A stretch of DNA of 64,000 nucleotides from NCBI GenBank assembly GCA_028829895.1, contig CM054178.1, forward strand, positions 69,885,835 through 69,949,834. The letters are read 5' to 3'. Made by a program: the position numbers and the translations under genes. The stretch comes from Sinotaia quadrata (lineage: Eukaryota; Mollusca; Gastropoda; Architaenioglossa; Viviparidae). The notes beneath the pieces were generated by a model. It was not told the origin of the DNA, made no database searches, and saw only the letters and a list, made by a program, of their open reading frames with translations. Below are positions 37,791-50,787 of the stretch, piece after piece. Each line of letters begins with the position of its first letter. Positions within the stretch are counted from its first letter, which is position 1.

Positions 37791-39999
37791 GTAAGGCGCT
37801 ATGTACGTTCATTGAATTGAGGCTAAAGAATTGCTGGTTCTTTGAAACACCAGATACGCATCAAATATCAGTTACAAAAATGCAACATGAACAAAAAGGT
37901 GTAGTCAGGAAGTTTTATTCACCGTAATCTTAGAATCTTGTTTAGAAGAGAAACAGACATTTCCAAAAGTTAAAAACTGGCGGTGATGACATCATCCATG
38001 CAATGCGAGAAACACATCATTATGAAAGAAAATATTAATGTAATTAAAAAAATATTTTAAATTCACTTTTGTGAACATTTAGCTGTTTATAAACATGTCG
38101 TGAAGATACTACTAGAAACACAATAATGTAACACTATTAATATCTGTTTACAACAACAAAATTGTATTTGCTTTGCAAAAAAAAATACATTTATAATGGA
38201 AGCGCACACAATTTTTTTGTTGCAGCAGCTAGCTTGCAAAAGTTGAAAATTAAAACAATAATATATATATATAATATTGTTTAATTTCGATTTATTTGTT
38301 TGCTTGGGTTATTTTTGTCGTTGTTTTTAAATAAGCAATGGCACAAGCTTCAATCATTTAACCGATTTTCTTTTGCAATAATAACACAGACCTTAAGTAA
38401 CTACAAGTTTTTCACCAACTTTACCACCACCAAAACGTACACCCACAACAACATCATCATCAACAACAAAAAAAATTAATAAAATTGTTTGTGAAAAAAA
38501 ATGATAAGAAGTTTGAAATTATATCTATATAATTCAATCAATTTCCCTACACAGAAAATTTTCTAAAATTGATTAATTGATTCTACCGGTAGTAGGAGAT
38601 GATTTTTCGAGCGGGGGGGGGGGGGGGGGAGAAAAACAAAAGCACAGATACCACGTAGAATCATGATGAAATAGATAATCGTTTATGGGCTGTTGTTTGC
38701 CATTAAAATCTGAGCGGTCTTCCGTTCCGGTTTAAAATTGTTGCCACTTTTCCACTAACTGTAGTCTGATCAAAATTACTTTCATCACGTGTTCAATTAC
38801 GACGTTGGCTGACAAGAAGTCATACTTTTTATCTTTATACTTTGACTTGAATCTATTACGATATCTAGAAATCTGTATTTTCCATTATGTGAAGCCTATA
38901 CCCGAAACTTTATCGCAGCTAAAAACAAAGTTTGTTAGAAGTGATTGTGAAGTTTCTGCTTTCAGCGCTGCCTTTCCTCCTTAATCCCCAAACTTAGCGC
39001 AACGCTGCGGAAATGGCCAGATTTCAATTGGTGTAGTATTTTTTTTAAGGGGAGGGGGGGGACTGTTCTTCACACCTTTAGTCACACCTTTTTACTAAAT
39101 TTATTTTTTACCACATTATGCAGACTGTGCTAGTTACTAGCGTCCTTTTAGATGCTGTGGTGGTGCTTGTGTTTGGGTTAGCTTCCTCCCTATTCTGAGC
39201 TTGCGTTGAACATTTCATTTTACGAAGTTATCTACACTGGATACCTCTAGAGAGCCTTGGTTCCCCTCACTAGACTCCGAAGTCCCAACCACACCAGGTA
39301 GGCCCCGCAGTATCTTATCATACAAACTCCTTTCAAATACTTAATAGTAATAATATGCCAACTTATGGTTTCAAGGTACTTCGTAGTCGATATGCATTTA
39401 ATTACAGTATCTTATTTGAGAGATGACGATGGTCATTACACAAATATAATTATATAAAAAACGAAACTGTCTTCGTGTTTTATATATTGCGCGTACACAA
39501 ACACAAATGCATCAAGTGCGCACATACAAATTATAAAAGGGAGATAAACACTGTATTATCACAATTTCAACATTCCCCCCCCCCCCACTTTGACACTTTT
39601 TTCCAATCCCCCCCCCTTCCCTTCCTCATACAGTCACTAAAGAGACAGCAAAAGAACGAATTTAGTGTCAGAGTAAAACAAGTCATTGTATATTAATCAC
39701 CTTATTTTGGGAGAAGTGCCAACGAGACATAAGGGCTACCATTTTTCTTGTCCGGTACTTCCGGTTTGACGCTTTTGAATTAAAAGCAAGATGCCCGAGA
39801 TTGTATCATGTCGTTGCTAACTGGCGACAAACAAAGTTTTCTTTAACAATTTAACTATTTGCTTTTGCCTGTATAGGACTGTGTATAGTGTGTGTGTGAG
39901 TGAGATGCATATACATGAATTTATGGACAAAGAGAGACAACTCGTAACAAGTAATCAACAATCATCTTACAAGTGAAGGGCCTTAGCAACAGTAACAGA

Positions 40000-40500
40000 A
40001 CTTCACCAATAGTTACTAATAATAGTAATATATTTATTGCAGTAGAACTATTATTAGTAATATATATACTTAACTAATACTATTATCATTAAATTACTTC
40101 CTAAATACTATTGCTCTCTCTCTCTCTACATACACATAAATACACTTCATTAGTACTATAATTATTGGATTTATTTCAAAAGTTCTAACATTACTAAATT
40201 ATGCACTTCAATAATAAGATTATTAGTAAAAATAAAATGTTCATTTAGATAGTATTTTATTTTTATTATATAATTATTTTACTAGTATTATAATTTATAT
40301 AATTACTTCACCAGTACTATTATTAATCATATTCACTTCACGACTATTATTATTATTATATTTATTTCACTTGTATGATATTAATATATTTACTTCACTA
40401 GTACTATTATTATCAAAACATTCATTTCACTACTAGTACTATTAATATTATAGTACTATTATTATTAATACATTTACTTCACTAATTCTGTTACTAATAT
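40000..40500. repeat. Decayed AT-rich repeat
   Basis: actagtactattattaatat and atatttacttcac recur every 40-60 bp with many changes. Confidence 0.6.
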
Positions 40501-41133
40501 ATATGCTAATATACAAGACTATTTCAAAACTTATCTGTTCTATATTTTCATAAGGTATACAGAAAAAGCGATACCAAATCATTCACCATACAATGACTCG
40601 CCATCGTCTTTTTACGAAAGTTAAGAAGTTAAGTCAATCACTTTAATTGTACATTATCACATTACTTCAAGGATGGATATAAATGGTAAGTATTCTTTTA
40701 CAGTCACTTCAATTTCCAATACTGTCTGTTTAATCCCTTTTGAATACAAAATAGTAAATTTAGATCTAGTTGTGTTTGATTCCGTTTCAAAATCAGTGAT
40801 CCCGAGTAGATAGCAAAGAGAGAGAAAGAAAAAAAAAACTCTTCCTAAAAAAGAATCAGCCAAATAAAATAAATATTCGAATCTAGATTGTACTTGCCTG
40901 GTAATTGTAAACTCTCAATTGCTTGTAGCATTTTCGATAGGTCACTAAGAAAAAGAAATATAGATAGACAAGAGACTGGAGAGCGTGTACAATGGCAAGC
41001 AAGGTTACTCTCCAAACCAATGGTATCTGAGTAAGGTTACTCTCCGAACCAATGGAATCTGCAGTCCTTTGTTCAAGCCATCATTGGCTGTTGCCATGCC
41101 AATTTTAAACAACAATGACGCCACGCGCGCGCG

Positions 41134-41134
<1 letters not shown>

Positions 41135-41163
<29 letters not shown>
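41135..41163. repeat. (TG)n microsatellite
   Basis: TG run preceded by gcgcgcgc. Confidence 0.95.
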
Positions 41164-41166
<3 letters not shown>

Positions 41167-42059
41167 CATCTGTCACTCTTTGCCATTCTTTAGAGATACA
41201 CTCTCTCCCCACCCAAACCACCCTTTCAGCTAATATAGTTAATATAGTTTTTTTTCAAACGCAAGAATTCACTTTACTAATAATTTATCACAAAGCACAA
41301 CTTTGAGTGCACTACATGTTTTCAGTCTGTAATTTTTTTCTTACTTTTGTAGGAATCAACTTGGAATATATTGTTGTCCTACTTTCATTTGACAAGCTAG
41401 TTGACAGTAAGAACACTACAGGAGACAAATTTCATGTAGTATGACACTATACGTGTATTTGATTAAACAGGCGAGGTCACTGCAAGATATAACCCACTTC
41501 AGGGTCCTCATGTGATATGCAAATTTTATATAATTTTCAAAAATATTATTTTCCAGCATAGAATCAATTTGCTTTCTTTTCAAAATAACCAACGTGTGAT
41601 CTATCATATTCTAATAAAATGGTGTGTAGAAAAATACTAAGGTTTTGCAAAAGATATTTCATAAATATGCAAACTAAACTGTAAATAAAATGTCTCTTTC
41701 ATTATTCAAGTTGCAATATATTCTTCAGAACAAATCACCTGTCATAAATAAAAATTTCTTCAAAAATATACATCTTTACAACCTACTGAACCATCTATTT
41801 TTACCCTTTTATTTAAAATTGTCATTTATATATATAAAAAAATTTAAAGAGCTAAACTGTACAAAAATGTAATTATATATTGAGTGTTTTAATTGGTGAT
41901 GGTCAAAGCCAGCAAAACTCACAAATATTGATCAGGTAACGGTAGATGATGTTTTCACATAGTACATGTTAACAGAGTTATGCAAGAACAAGAAAATGCA
42001 TTATTCAAATGTGAGTGTGTGCGTATCCGTGCAGGGATACTTTGAAGGATAACAAATTA

Positions 42060-42385
42060 TTAAAATAAAAAGCCTTTATATTGGAGAAGAAAGTGGGTGG
42101 ATTTGGGAGGGGGGGCTCACTAAATATAGATTAAAAGATTGATTTATCTTAGTAAGAAGTTTTCCAACTACGAAAATATTGTGTGATGGTAAATGTTTGT
42201 CTTTAATGTTGTGGAACAGAGAAAACGTTTACAGCGCCTGCATATCCACCAAGTGAGAGAGACGAGTGGTGTCGTCTGGAGAACTATTAATAACATAAAT
42301 TAAGATTCTCATCACTTATAATTAGTTATGGATGATTAATTAATAATAATAATCGTAACCATTAACTAGGTGGAGTTAGCGTCAG
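42060..42385 (+). mobile_element. Interspersed repeat family copy C, 3' module
   Basis: Starts with tggagaagaaagtgggtgg and follows the 3' end of copies A and B closely through aacgtttacagcg and the final attaactaggtgg. The upstream portion of the element is missing here. Confidence 0.7.
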
Positions 42386-42984
42386 AGTAGCCCTATATAT
42401 TTCAAACATTAAAATTCGAATATCTGACATTACTATCTACGTGTGGTTAAATTCATCTTCTTATATTTTTTAAAGTTTGTTGTGTAGATTATAGTTTGAG
42501 CATTTCTTACGTAGTTTTATATTCACGAAGAAATGTTTATATCGCTCACTATTCGTTTAGAAATAGTGCTAAAAATGCGACCTTGAGCACGAAGGTCAAA
42601 AGTACACATTTCGTTTCAAATGCATATATCCGGGTCGGGTATGACATTTTTTTCAGGACAACGATCGTAGCCTAGTTATAGATTTACAGTGCTTCTGCTT
42701 GTTCGGATATAATCATAGTGAATGAATGCGTCAGTGGTTCCATTTCGTTAAAAAAACAGATTGATTTTTTTTTTCCTGAACCAATAAAAAGAGCAATGAA
42801 TCTCCCATTTTACTGATTTATAAACCGCTACGACCATGGTAGACACAAGAAGTACCTATCCCCAGTCAATGTTCCCTCTAATTTTCCGAAGGCTATGTGC
42901 GGTAAAAGATATTGGCTGTGGAACTTTGGAAGGAAATTTAACTTTTGTGTGCGCCACATAACAGTGTATCGCCCTACTAAACTA

Positions 42985-43688
42985 CTATTTTTTTTTAACC
43001 AACACTGTATAATTCATTGAAATAGTCTGCTTTTCCCTATAATATGTATAGAAGCCTAGAGGGAGAGAATTAGAGTATTGATACCACTCATCAGTCATCA
43101 TACCTATTATCGTTCTCAAAGTTTTTCTCTGCGATCTTTCAAATTTACCCCAGTCTGCATAAATCCTATAACTATCTATTGATCCTCCAATTGAAGGTGA
43201 CTTAAGACGCAAAAGCACATCCAAATGTTCTAACTGTAGACGAATTCTTAATTTGGTTTTTAAACTGTTCATCAGACTGAAACCACGCTCGCAATCTGCA
43301 CTGGAAGGTAAAACTGTTCCACCAATATCGATCAATTTTGCTAACTCTGCAAAGTGATCATTCTAAATGCCAAAGTCACCATATCTGGAAAGCTGTTTAT
43401 CAATTTGCCCCTGATTTTTTCTGAGACTAAGAACATGACGTCATTGTACTGCTGAATAACAACTTGTTCCTCCTGAAGAAATTGTTTGTACTTTGAACAA
43501 AGTGAACTGATGTGTTCAATTCCAAATTCATAATTGCATTGGGCTATTGCAGTCAAGTCAAACGCAGACCATTCTTCAATCTTATTTTCTGGAAATCTTT
43601 CCCCCAAATCCAAACACAGCATATTAATGAAAGTTAATATGGAGTTAGTATTCATTGAAACTTCTCTAGAAATTTTGTAAGGGTACAC
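42985..43688 (-). pseudogene. hAT-superfamily transposase fragment with one frameshift
   Basis: Two adjacent open frames, 43688-43341 and 43335-42985, read as one protein if the frame changes by one base near 43340-43355. The second frame carries the hAT C-terminal dimerisation motif LPSSADCERGFSLMNSLKTK followed by LRIRLQLEHLDVLLRL, as in the KIAA1586/ZNF862-like hAT-derived proteins. The first frame resembles the preceding helical region of the same proteins. The N-terminal zinc finger and catalytic DDE core are absent, and the 5' side stops at 43684, exactly where sequence shared with the interspersed repeat at 60204 begins. I read it as a dead transposon remnant. No terminal inverted repeats were found. 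Confidence 0.8.
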
Positions 43689-44240
43689 TGCACTCTTTTG
43701 ATGTATAGTAGCAAAGTATACTGACTACATCGTGGAATTTCTGGTGCAAGGAAATTGCTACATAGTTGTTCTACTTGAGGGAGCTAATACCACTGAGTGC
43801 CCAGATTAGCCTCAAGAGAATAGCGGCTCATCAGTTTTCTACAACGGGCAAGAGAAACATGTGAAACTGACAATTCCCTTGGGACAATAAGCTTTATTAA
43901 ATTTATTAAATCAACAATCAAATATACAAATAACAAATACAATAAAAAGATTAATTGACATCAATATCTCCAAGAACCATGTTCAAATAGTTTTGAAGTT
44001 TATCCAGTCTTATTTCCTAACACTTGATTCAGCAAATAAGTATCAATATAATTCACAGGGTAATTTCTTATCAGGGAAAAGAAATGGAGTAATGAGATTA
44101 TAGCGACAATAGTTTGTACATAACCTTGTCTAGACGAGGCTGTGATAGTCTTTCAATGGTCTTTGCACAACTAACTAAAGGCTCTTCTTCCCTGTAAAAT
44201 ATAATCGGAGAACAAACACTAAGTTTCCTGTTTATTCATC
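43684..44240. mobile_element. Interspersed repeat family copy C, rearranged internal and inverted parts
   Basis: Positions 43684-43886 match 60204-60410 in the same orientation (shared tacactgcactc, gactacat, gttgttct, gttttctacaacg). From about 43886 to 44240 the match is to copy B in reverse: 43890-43970 pairs with 60790-60715 and 44170-44240 with 60110-60050. The two parts therefore meet head to head. The left border touches the hAT fragment. Confidence 0.6.
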
Positions 44241-46149
44241 TATAACTTAAACTTTTCTTACATTTAAGTCTTAAATTACAGGTTCCTGCAACATTATTTA
44301 TTAGCCTGATAGATGCTCACAGCTTAATAAATTCAACAGTTTATGAACAGATTCACTAGAAAAAATGTCAAATATTTAGCATTCTACAAACAAGCATCAT
44401 AGTTCACAATTTGAGGAAATAATAGACTACTCACATAATACATCTCTACGTAAAACACAACATATCAATAGCAAAATGCATAGCATATTTCTAAGTCCAT
44501 TCTCTCTCAATCAGTCATTTAACTCACCATTAAGCTAACGGATACCTTTCATGGCCAGACTGCAACTCCAAAATAAAAGTGTTTAGAGAGTACAATTTTT
44601 TTCAATAGTAAACTTTTGATCAAGCCCACTGGCTTGTCTTGTTCTTGTAAATCTTAACCATTGGATAATAAAAAAAAACTACTCATCCACCTAAAACCGG
44701 TTTAGATTACATCAGCAAGTCTAGCACATTCTTTACCTGAGTTGTTTACTTTCAACTTTGACACTTGAAAATATCAGCACAAGCATTGCCCAAGGTCGAG
44801 TCACTTGACACTTAACAATTTATTTAACAATTAAGTTCAGAATAGGGAGAGGCAAATTTAATCCGCCAACTACCAGAAGTACACACTTTAATGTTATTGA
44901 TATGACAAATTTATAGTGGTATGAAACTATTATATACTGCGTGTGGTGTATGCTCTCTTAATTGTAACTGCATTAATTGAAACATGTAATTATATCGTTA
45001 TACAAGTAACAAATTATACAGAATTCCGGCTTTTATAACACTCGCATTTAGCATTTTCTTAAACTACAATTCATAAATAGAAGCAATGCATACAACTGGA
45101 GAAATATTTTTAAAAATACATTAAATCAATCTTGTTTTAAACAGAGATCTTGGTTATAAAACAAAGGTGGCTTTAAAAAAAATGACGAGTAGCCTAGAGA
45201 TACGGTCGGTATCCAGCGAAAATGTCGTCTGCTGCAAATACATATGCCTAAACATGTCAGTCAAGTTGGAAAAAAGAAACTCAATGCGGCAATTCTAAAC
45301 CATATGATCGTCTCCTTAACATATCTTTTTGATGATCCTATCGTACTTTCAAAGTATCCGTGTTTAAGTGAGATTCTAAAAACATCGACTAACTTCTAAC
45401 GAGCGGCAAAAAATAAATATATTTTATCAGTAACAAATTCACAAAACCGAGAGTTGACCAGGGTTTACCAACGTCACCGACCTTGACATATATTTTAAGT
45501 TTGGTCGGGAAAGTTGTGGTGAGTTTTCCTCAAGAGCTATCGAGGGCTGAGAATTTAGCAAGATGAAAGTGCCCACACAAGGGAGGAAGGAAACTAAGGC
45601 AACCACCGCTGTATATCAGAAAAGTCGGTAGGCCCCAAACCGCACAATCCACTACAAAACACTCACATCTTCACCCTTTCTTCTCTTGGCCCATACTAGA
45701 AATTTGCGAAATCGAAGTGAAGAAATAAAATAACACTGACTGGTCGCGAAATCAACTAACTAAATTACTATATAGAAACTTAAGATTTTTATTTCAACGC
45801 TGTTTCAAAATTACTGTGAAGATCGAGATATGGAAGAATATTTAATCTTGTTTTAAATTTCATATAAAATCAGGAATCAGGCATACATATATATATATAC
45901 ATTTAGGTAAGTAATCTATTCTAGATAATGACTTCGTTTAAGTTAGTAATGTGCATGCGCGCGCACATATTTTTAAAAAGGTTTAACTCCACGCTAAATC
46001 TTTCAAATACAATATTTTCCATAATTTTCTGAAGTCAAAAGCTCAATGACTGACAAAATTACTCAGAATCTATAACTTGAGGGTTTGTCATCCAGGCTAA
46101 ATAGCGTTTAAAAAAATGGAATTTGCACTGTGTTCATCTATACTACTAT
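44241..46149. other. No gene recognised upstream of the FMN reductase-like gene
   Basis: AT-rich. A short frame in good start context at 45563 (MKVPTQGRKETKATTAVYQK) stops after 22 codons and has no support as an exon. Confidence 0.4.
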
Positions 46150-46376
46150 AGTTTCGAACAAGTTGAAAATCCAGAATACTGTCCTAGAAAACGACCGCAC
46201 ACTTGCATGACTTAACAATGATTCAGCAAAAATAAAGCGTACGAAGGACTAAGAGAGGTAACTCTCGTAATCACAGCTCACCAGTATAAAACTACACACG
46301 CGAAAAATGTTCCGCGCACAACTGTGATACCCGGGTTCGGTGGATGTATAGACGGTACGAAGCACAAATTAAAAAT
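46150..46376 (+). promoter_or_regulatory. Probable promoter and 5' UTR of the FMN reductase-like gene
   Basis: This stretch directly upstream of the start codon is richer in CpG than its AT-rich surroundings (for example around 46188-46200, 46240-46270 and 46300-46345). No TATA box at a convincing distance was seen. The transcription start is not determined; this is inference from position and composition. Confidence 0.35.
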
Positions 46377-49300
46377 ATGTCTTCAGCAAAATTAAAGCTT
46401 GTACTCTTTCTGGGCTCAGTTCGCGATGGCAGACTAGCTCCACGAGTAGGCAAGTTTATACAAAAGCAGCTAGGATCAAGATACGACATAACTCTTTTCG
46501 GTGAGTACCTCGATACATCTATTTGGCAATTGCTTTCTTACAAAATGCCAAGCAGTAAATTAAATGTAGGTCACATCAAAACATTTTACTTAAAATGTTA
46601 CTTTGTTAGCCTAATGACGTAATGTTTGCAGAAGTTTCTAAGTTGTTTATCACTTATTAAATTTAGTTTAATTAAAACCTTGATTTAAAAATAAATGCAA
46701 CCATGTAGGCCTAATTGAAATGTAAGCAAATTAATTTTCAATAGTGGTTTTAAGTTTAACTAGGTTACGTACATTTTTTTTTTTTTGCAATACAACAAAA
46801 GACAAAACACTTTACAGATCTATAAAATTGCAATACAAAAAATTCATTTAATATCTGTTATTAATATTATTCAACATAAAGTCATATAGGCCTACCCTTT
46901 TCATTTTAAGTTTAGAAACTTCAATAAAACCTTAGAACTAATAGAAGACTTATTATTTTCATCATGTCCAAGTTCTAGAGTTAGCAGACATTGGAAAATA
47001 AATGCTGAATCATACAGTCTTATAATGAACGTTGACTTGAGTTGCAGTGGTGACATTCAGACATGTAGAGACTTGCTTATAATAATTATATTTCTATTTC
47101 TGATTTCTAGTGAACTGTTTACACATTCTTGGTGCATAAAACATGAACTTGTCCTGGAAAAGTGGTTCAGCCAGTTTTTGAACACCAATAGATTAAATGT
47201 AGGCCTATATTATAAATATAATATATTCAGAAGCAGTGAGCTGTGAAAACATTTTTTATTAAATGGATTTTTAGAAAGTAATCAGGCAAGCTGTATTATT
47301 TTTCTTGTTTTTAATGTGACATTTGCCACATTTGAAGTTCCAAAATGGAAATACATGTATATAATTATAAAATGAAGAAAATAAGAAAGAAAAAAAAGAA
47401 GTGTCTGTCCTTTACTTCTGGAAGTGAGATTTATTTTGCTCTTGTAAAAGTTGTATTGTAGGCCTAATGAAAATAAAAGTTAAAAATTGGCTAGCAATTT
47501 GTGAGTAGTAACAGTACACTTTTTTCCCCTTTTATTTAATGATTACAGATTAGTACTTTATAGTAGCATTTAGGGAGAGTTACAGAGAATGAACATGAAC
47601 TGAAGCAATATATCTTTATATTTTATCATTTATAATTGAAAAGATATGGATATAATCATGTGGAAAGTGCCAAAAATAATCAAAACACATTTAATCTGAG
47701 GAGTGATAATTCTGAATCAATAATTTATGGAGAAAAATCTTGAAAATGGGGCATTTAAAAATGCACCAGATACAGTTGAGCCTTCCTCTGTGAACCTAAT
47801 TCATTACTGAAGTGATTTAGTAAGTCAATCACCACAAAATCAAAGCCTTATATATGTAATGGAATATTTAGTAGTTCTGTTTCTGGAAACTCAAAACTTA
47901 AAATATTAAAATAATAGACTAAGAAATAGGTGACCAAATAGAACACTAGTAATGTGTCTTCACAAACATGTATTAATTCCAACACAATTAATTCAGCATA
48001 AAAATAAAACACATAAAATGCAAATGAAACTGGTGCCTTAACCCATGACAAACAACGTGTGCATGCACTTTGCTCATACTGTCATAGTCATATAAGTAAT
48101 TTCAGTTCCTTTGAACCAACAACTTGTTGTACCTTTGTTAACTGCTATATGTTTAACAGCTTCTACAACTGTTAGTACTAACTCAGTAACTGCTATATGT
48201 TTAACAGCTTCTACAACTGTTACTGTGTGTTAGTACTAACTGCTATTTGGGTGTTTAACAGCTTGTACAACTGTTAGTAATAACTGCTATTTGGGTGTTT
48301 AACAACTTGTACAACTGTTAGTACTAACTGCTATATGTTTAACAGCTTCTACAACTGTTAGTACTAACTGCTATTTGGGTGTTTAACAACTTGTACAACT
48401 ATTAGTACTAACTGCTATTGGGTGTTTAACAACTTGTACAACTGTTACTAACTGCTATTTGGGTGTTTAACAACTTGTACAACTGTTACTAACTGCTATT
48501 TGGGTGTTTAACAGCTTGTACAACTGTTAGTACTAACTGCTATTTGGGTGGTTAACAACTTGTACTAATGTTATTTTGGTGTTTAAATTAAAATTGAAAG
48601 TTCCTCAACCCCAAAAGCATTTGAATAAAAACAATAGTGAAAATGCTGTGGACTGAAATAACAGTGAAAATTTTAGTGTCATGCAGTCAGACATGTAATA
48701 AACTTTTCACTAGTTAAGGGTTAGCTTTAATTAAGGGTTTGTGTTTATGGGTAAAACTAACATTAAATCACTAATCAGGCAGAGCAAATTCTTTCAATTA
48801 CATAAGAATCTCTGTTGTAATCATGGTTGTGCCTGCTTTATTATTCTATCATGTCTACTGTATCACTTTGTAAGTATTAAGGTTTATTTTCATTATTGAT
48901 ACAGATTCTTCATCTTTTGATCTTGAATTTTGCGAATATAAAGTGTTTTCAAATCCAGATTTATATAAGTATACATGTATATTCTGATTCATTCCAAAAA
49001 TAAATACATTTACAGCAATTATTATAAATACATTTTCTGTATCTTGGACTTAGAGTTGTTATGCATTTTGTAATCTGTTCAAATATTCTGAGCAACCAAA
49101 ACTTTTGACTCAGCAGCTTTAGAGTTTAATTTGTAAGTTTTTCTATAGTAAGAGTAACTAAGTGTTCACTGTTTGTGGACTTAAAACATCACCTCAAATA
49201 AATTTTAAAAAATAAAAGAAGCACTTTTAAGTGTTATCTTAAAATAATTTCTTCTCCCCACTCTTCCCCAATATATTTATAACTTATGGTTATTTAATTT

Positions 49301-50787
49301 TATATTAAATTTAAAGTACACGGTCTGTTTTACTTAACTTATACTCTTAACTGTTTGTCTTTCTATTGGTCAGGGAACAACATTAAAGTTTTTATTTTCA
49401 ATTGCTGCAGATCCACTGGAGCTGGATATACCACTTGTGAAAAAACCCTTCTACCATTACGCTGATCCAACCAAAGCACCAAAGGTGCTGCAGGACTGCA
49501 ATGAAAAAATCAAGGCCGCTGATGCATTTATTGTTGTGACAGCAGAGTATAACCATAGTATATCGCCAGCACTTTCCAACATGCTGGATCACTTTGGCTC
49601 TTCCGTGTTCTCTTATAAACCTTCTGGCATTGTTTGCTATTCTCCAGGTATGTTTGTTGGTAGTGGTAGTTTATTTTTTTAATTTGATCAATTGATGCTG
49701 TTTGAGTTCTGAATATTAGTTGTGATGATGGTGTCCTTGTAAATTTTTTGTTTTGGCATACTTTTGAAAAATCTGCTTCGTTCCATATTATTGTTATATG
49801 TAAGTATCTAGCAGAGTGTATGAAAATAAAATTAATCTCTTTAAAACTATTGCTAATAATTTCCTTTCACTGTATCACTATCAGTAATAGGCCATTGATA
49901 ACTTATTTTTTAAACTGTTTCTGTCTTATTTTTCTGGGGTTATACTTATGCTGATAATATATGGTTTGCTTAGAAAGTGAACAATCTGATGGCGATAGAA
50001 GTGTTATAACAGAAATCACTTCACAAACTGATTTGGTAAAAACTGTCTTCCTCAAGAATGTGACTACCAGTAATATCACCACCATTAATTTTAAGGTTAT
50101 TGTTGCATTCATAGTGGTAAATGGATTAATTTCAATGGAAAAAAATATGAGATTTTAAATATAGACATTTAAAACTAAAAGTTGTTTTTAGTAAAATTCA
50201 TAAAAGAAAACTACATATCATGTGGTACTAAAATTTATCTTGTTAGTGTTAGTCATCTTAACATCATGGTTTTTTGAAAAAGGAGAAAGATAAAATTGGT
50301 TGTTTCTACCTATAGAAAACAATGTCTATGCATTTACTGATTTTGATGTAAATGTGAATATACTTAAGGGCCCTGTTACGAAAGTGTGTGCATGTTCTTA
50401 CTTTGATGTAAACTTGAGTAGTCTATATATTCCTATTTTGGGAGGTTGGGAGGGAATTAATTACACTTTCCTTGGCATGTACATACAGATATAATTAAAA
50501 CTGATACTTTATAAAGTTATACTTGTTTCAATGAAAAATTGTTTAATGGTGCAGGTCCTTATGGCGGCATGCGAGCAGCAATGCAGTTGCGGTGCTTCCT
50601 GAGTGAACTAGGAACACTCAGCGTCTCAAACATCTTTGGAATCCCAGAGATCCACAAAGCAATTGATGAAGATGGGAAACCACTCAATGATTACATGGTG
50701 AAAGGGTTGGAAACCATGGTAGCACAGTTAGACTGGCATGCTCATTCAATGAAGAACCATCGTGATAAATTTGGCCTCCCAAAGTAG
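46377..50787 (+). CDS. NAD(P)H-dependent FMN reductase-like protein, complete, 3 exons
   Basis: Joining 46377-46500, 49411-49647 and 50555-50787 gives a 197-residue protein, the normal size for the NADPH-dependent FMN reductase family (flavodoxin fold, two-electron reduction of FMN, quinones or azo dyes, usually cytosolic). Near the N-terminus is the phosphate-binding loop GSVRDGRLAPRVG (FMN phosphate). In exon 2 the family signature AEYNHSISPALSNMLDHF is clear, and exon 3 opens with the flavin-contacting GPYGGMRAAMQLR segment. Both introns are phase 1 with GT-AG ends (donors gtgagt and gtatgt, acceptors ctgcag and gtgcag). An upstream in-frame ATG at 46344 would add 11 residues, but it has T at -3, whereas 46377 has A at -3 and lies just before the first beta strand, so I prefer 46377. 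Intron 1 is 2.9 kb and holds a 44-bp tandem array. Substrate specificity cannot be read from the sequence. Confidence 0.93.
48130..48580. repeat. Minisatellite of about 44 bp in intron 1 of the FMN reductase-like gene
   Basis: About ten units of taactgctatttgggtgttt, aacaacttgtacaactgtta, gtac, with a shorter atatgtttaacagcttct variant. It is the only sizeable array right of 42 kb. Confidence 0.94.

Larger units (their letters stand above)
37791..42059. other. No gene recognised
   Basis: AT-rich with G- or C-runs at 38612-38629, 39051-39060, 39576-39587 and 39609-39617 and the decayed repeat at 40000-40500. A duplicated gttactctccaaaccaatgg lies at 41006-41055. Confidence 0.4.
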
